64,000 bases of DNA from Piper betle (lineage: Eukaryota; Streptophyta; Magnoliopsida; Piperales; Piperaceae), in contig JAURVB010014744.1 in NCBI GenBank assembly GCA_033002965.1, forward strand, positions 124,001 through 188,000, in the 5' to 3' direction. Within the stretch, counting starts at the first letter, position 1. Each line of letters begins with the position of its first letter. This document shows, one piece after another, positions 63,613 to 64,000 of the stretch. The position numbers were made by a program, and so were the translations under genes. The notes under the pieces were generated by a model that ran no database searches, was not told the origin of the DNA, and was given only the letters and a program-made list of their open reading frames with translations.

Positions 63613-64000
63613 CTTGACCACCTAACATAGAATCATGGAAGTTACATTGGGAATGATAAAAACATGCTCTCATGAGTGTTGCCAAAAACTGCCTTGTGTT
63701 GTAATTTGGTTTATTTGTTGTTGATCCAAAGGAGGATGGTAGTTGCCCTTCTGACTGTGTCTGCCATCTTCCGTTTTTTTGTTATGTGTGAAATGTTATT
63801 GATTTTCAAATACTCGATGGGGATGATCTCCATGTTTGCAGTTCTATTCACCCAAGGATAGAAACTCCATGTTTTGATTTCTTAGTTTCCGATAAGAAGC
63901 TTGAATTAGAAAGACTTTTGTTATTTCTAGACAACTCATGGAGGGCGATGGTGAAGAACCTAGAGCTTTGTCGAAATCTTCCATTATTGTTTTACTTAGT
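63613..64000 (+). other. 3' flank of the SPIRAL1-like gene
   Basis: Likely 3' untranslated region and downstream flank. No further gene is seen before the window ends. Confidence 0.5.

Overview
This is nuclear DNA from a flowering plant. The genes have many introns with GT..AG borders, exons sit in AT-rich DNA, and the recognisable products are plant-specific (POLAR-like, CRR7, LONGIFOLIA/TRM, SPIRAL1-like, TCP). Copia-type LTR elements are primed from initiator tRNA-Met. The sequence does not let me name the species.

Layout, left to right. 0.2-1.0 kb: last exon of a POLAR-like gene (+). 2.3-3.9 kb: a CRR7 gene (+) cut in its coding exon by a 1.3-kb retroelement. 5.0-11.6 kb: a class II-type serine carboxypeptidase-like pseudogene (+) with two related LTR insertions in its exons. 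12.1-18.3 kb: an intact 20-exon ARP4 gene (-). 21.9-25.3 kb: a TCP-like exon fragment followed by a decayed FCP1/NIF-type HAD phosphatase gene (+). 34.2-38.1 kb: a LONGIFOLIA/TRM gene (+) that is complete apart from one missing base. 40.4-44.1 kb: a decayed asparagine-synthetase-domain (ASNSD1-like) gene (-). 46.2-47.0 kb: an unrecognised open exon (-). 54.6-59.7 kb: two adjacent foldback elements with GC-rich inverted arms, AT-rich palindromic cores and nested terminal hairpins, separated by TA microsatellites. 63.0-63.6 kb: an intact SPIRAL1-like gene (+). The remainder is AT-rich intergenic DNA with microsatellites and old repeats.

The genes do not form a pathway. Housekeeping or growth genes (ARP4, LONGIFOLIA/TRM, SPIRAL1-like, POLAR-like) look conserved, while CRR7, the carboxypeptidase, the HAD phosphatase and the ASNSD1-like gene are decayed. 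That mix would fit loss of redundant duplicates, which is an inference. The most unusual structure is the 5-kb foldback array near 54.6-59.7 kb. The most clear-cut molecular event is the CRR7 insertion, whose 5-bp target duplication gives the pre-insertion reading directly.
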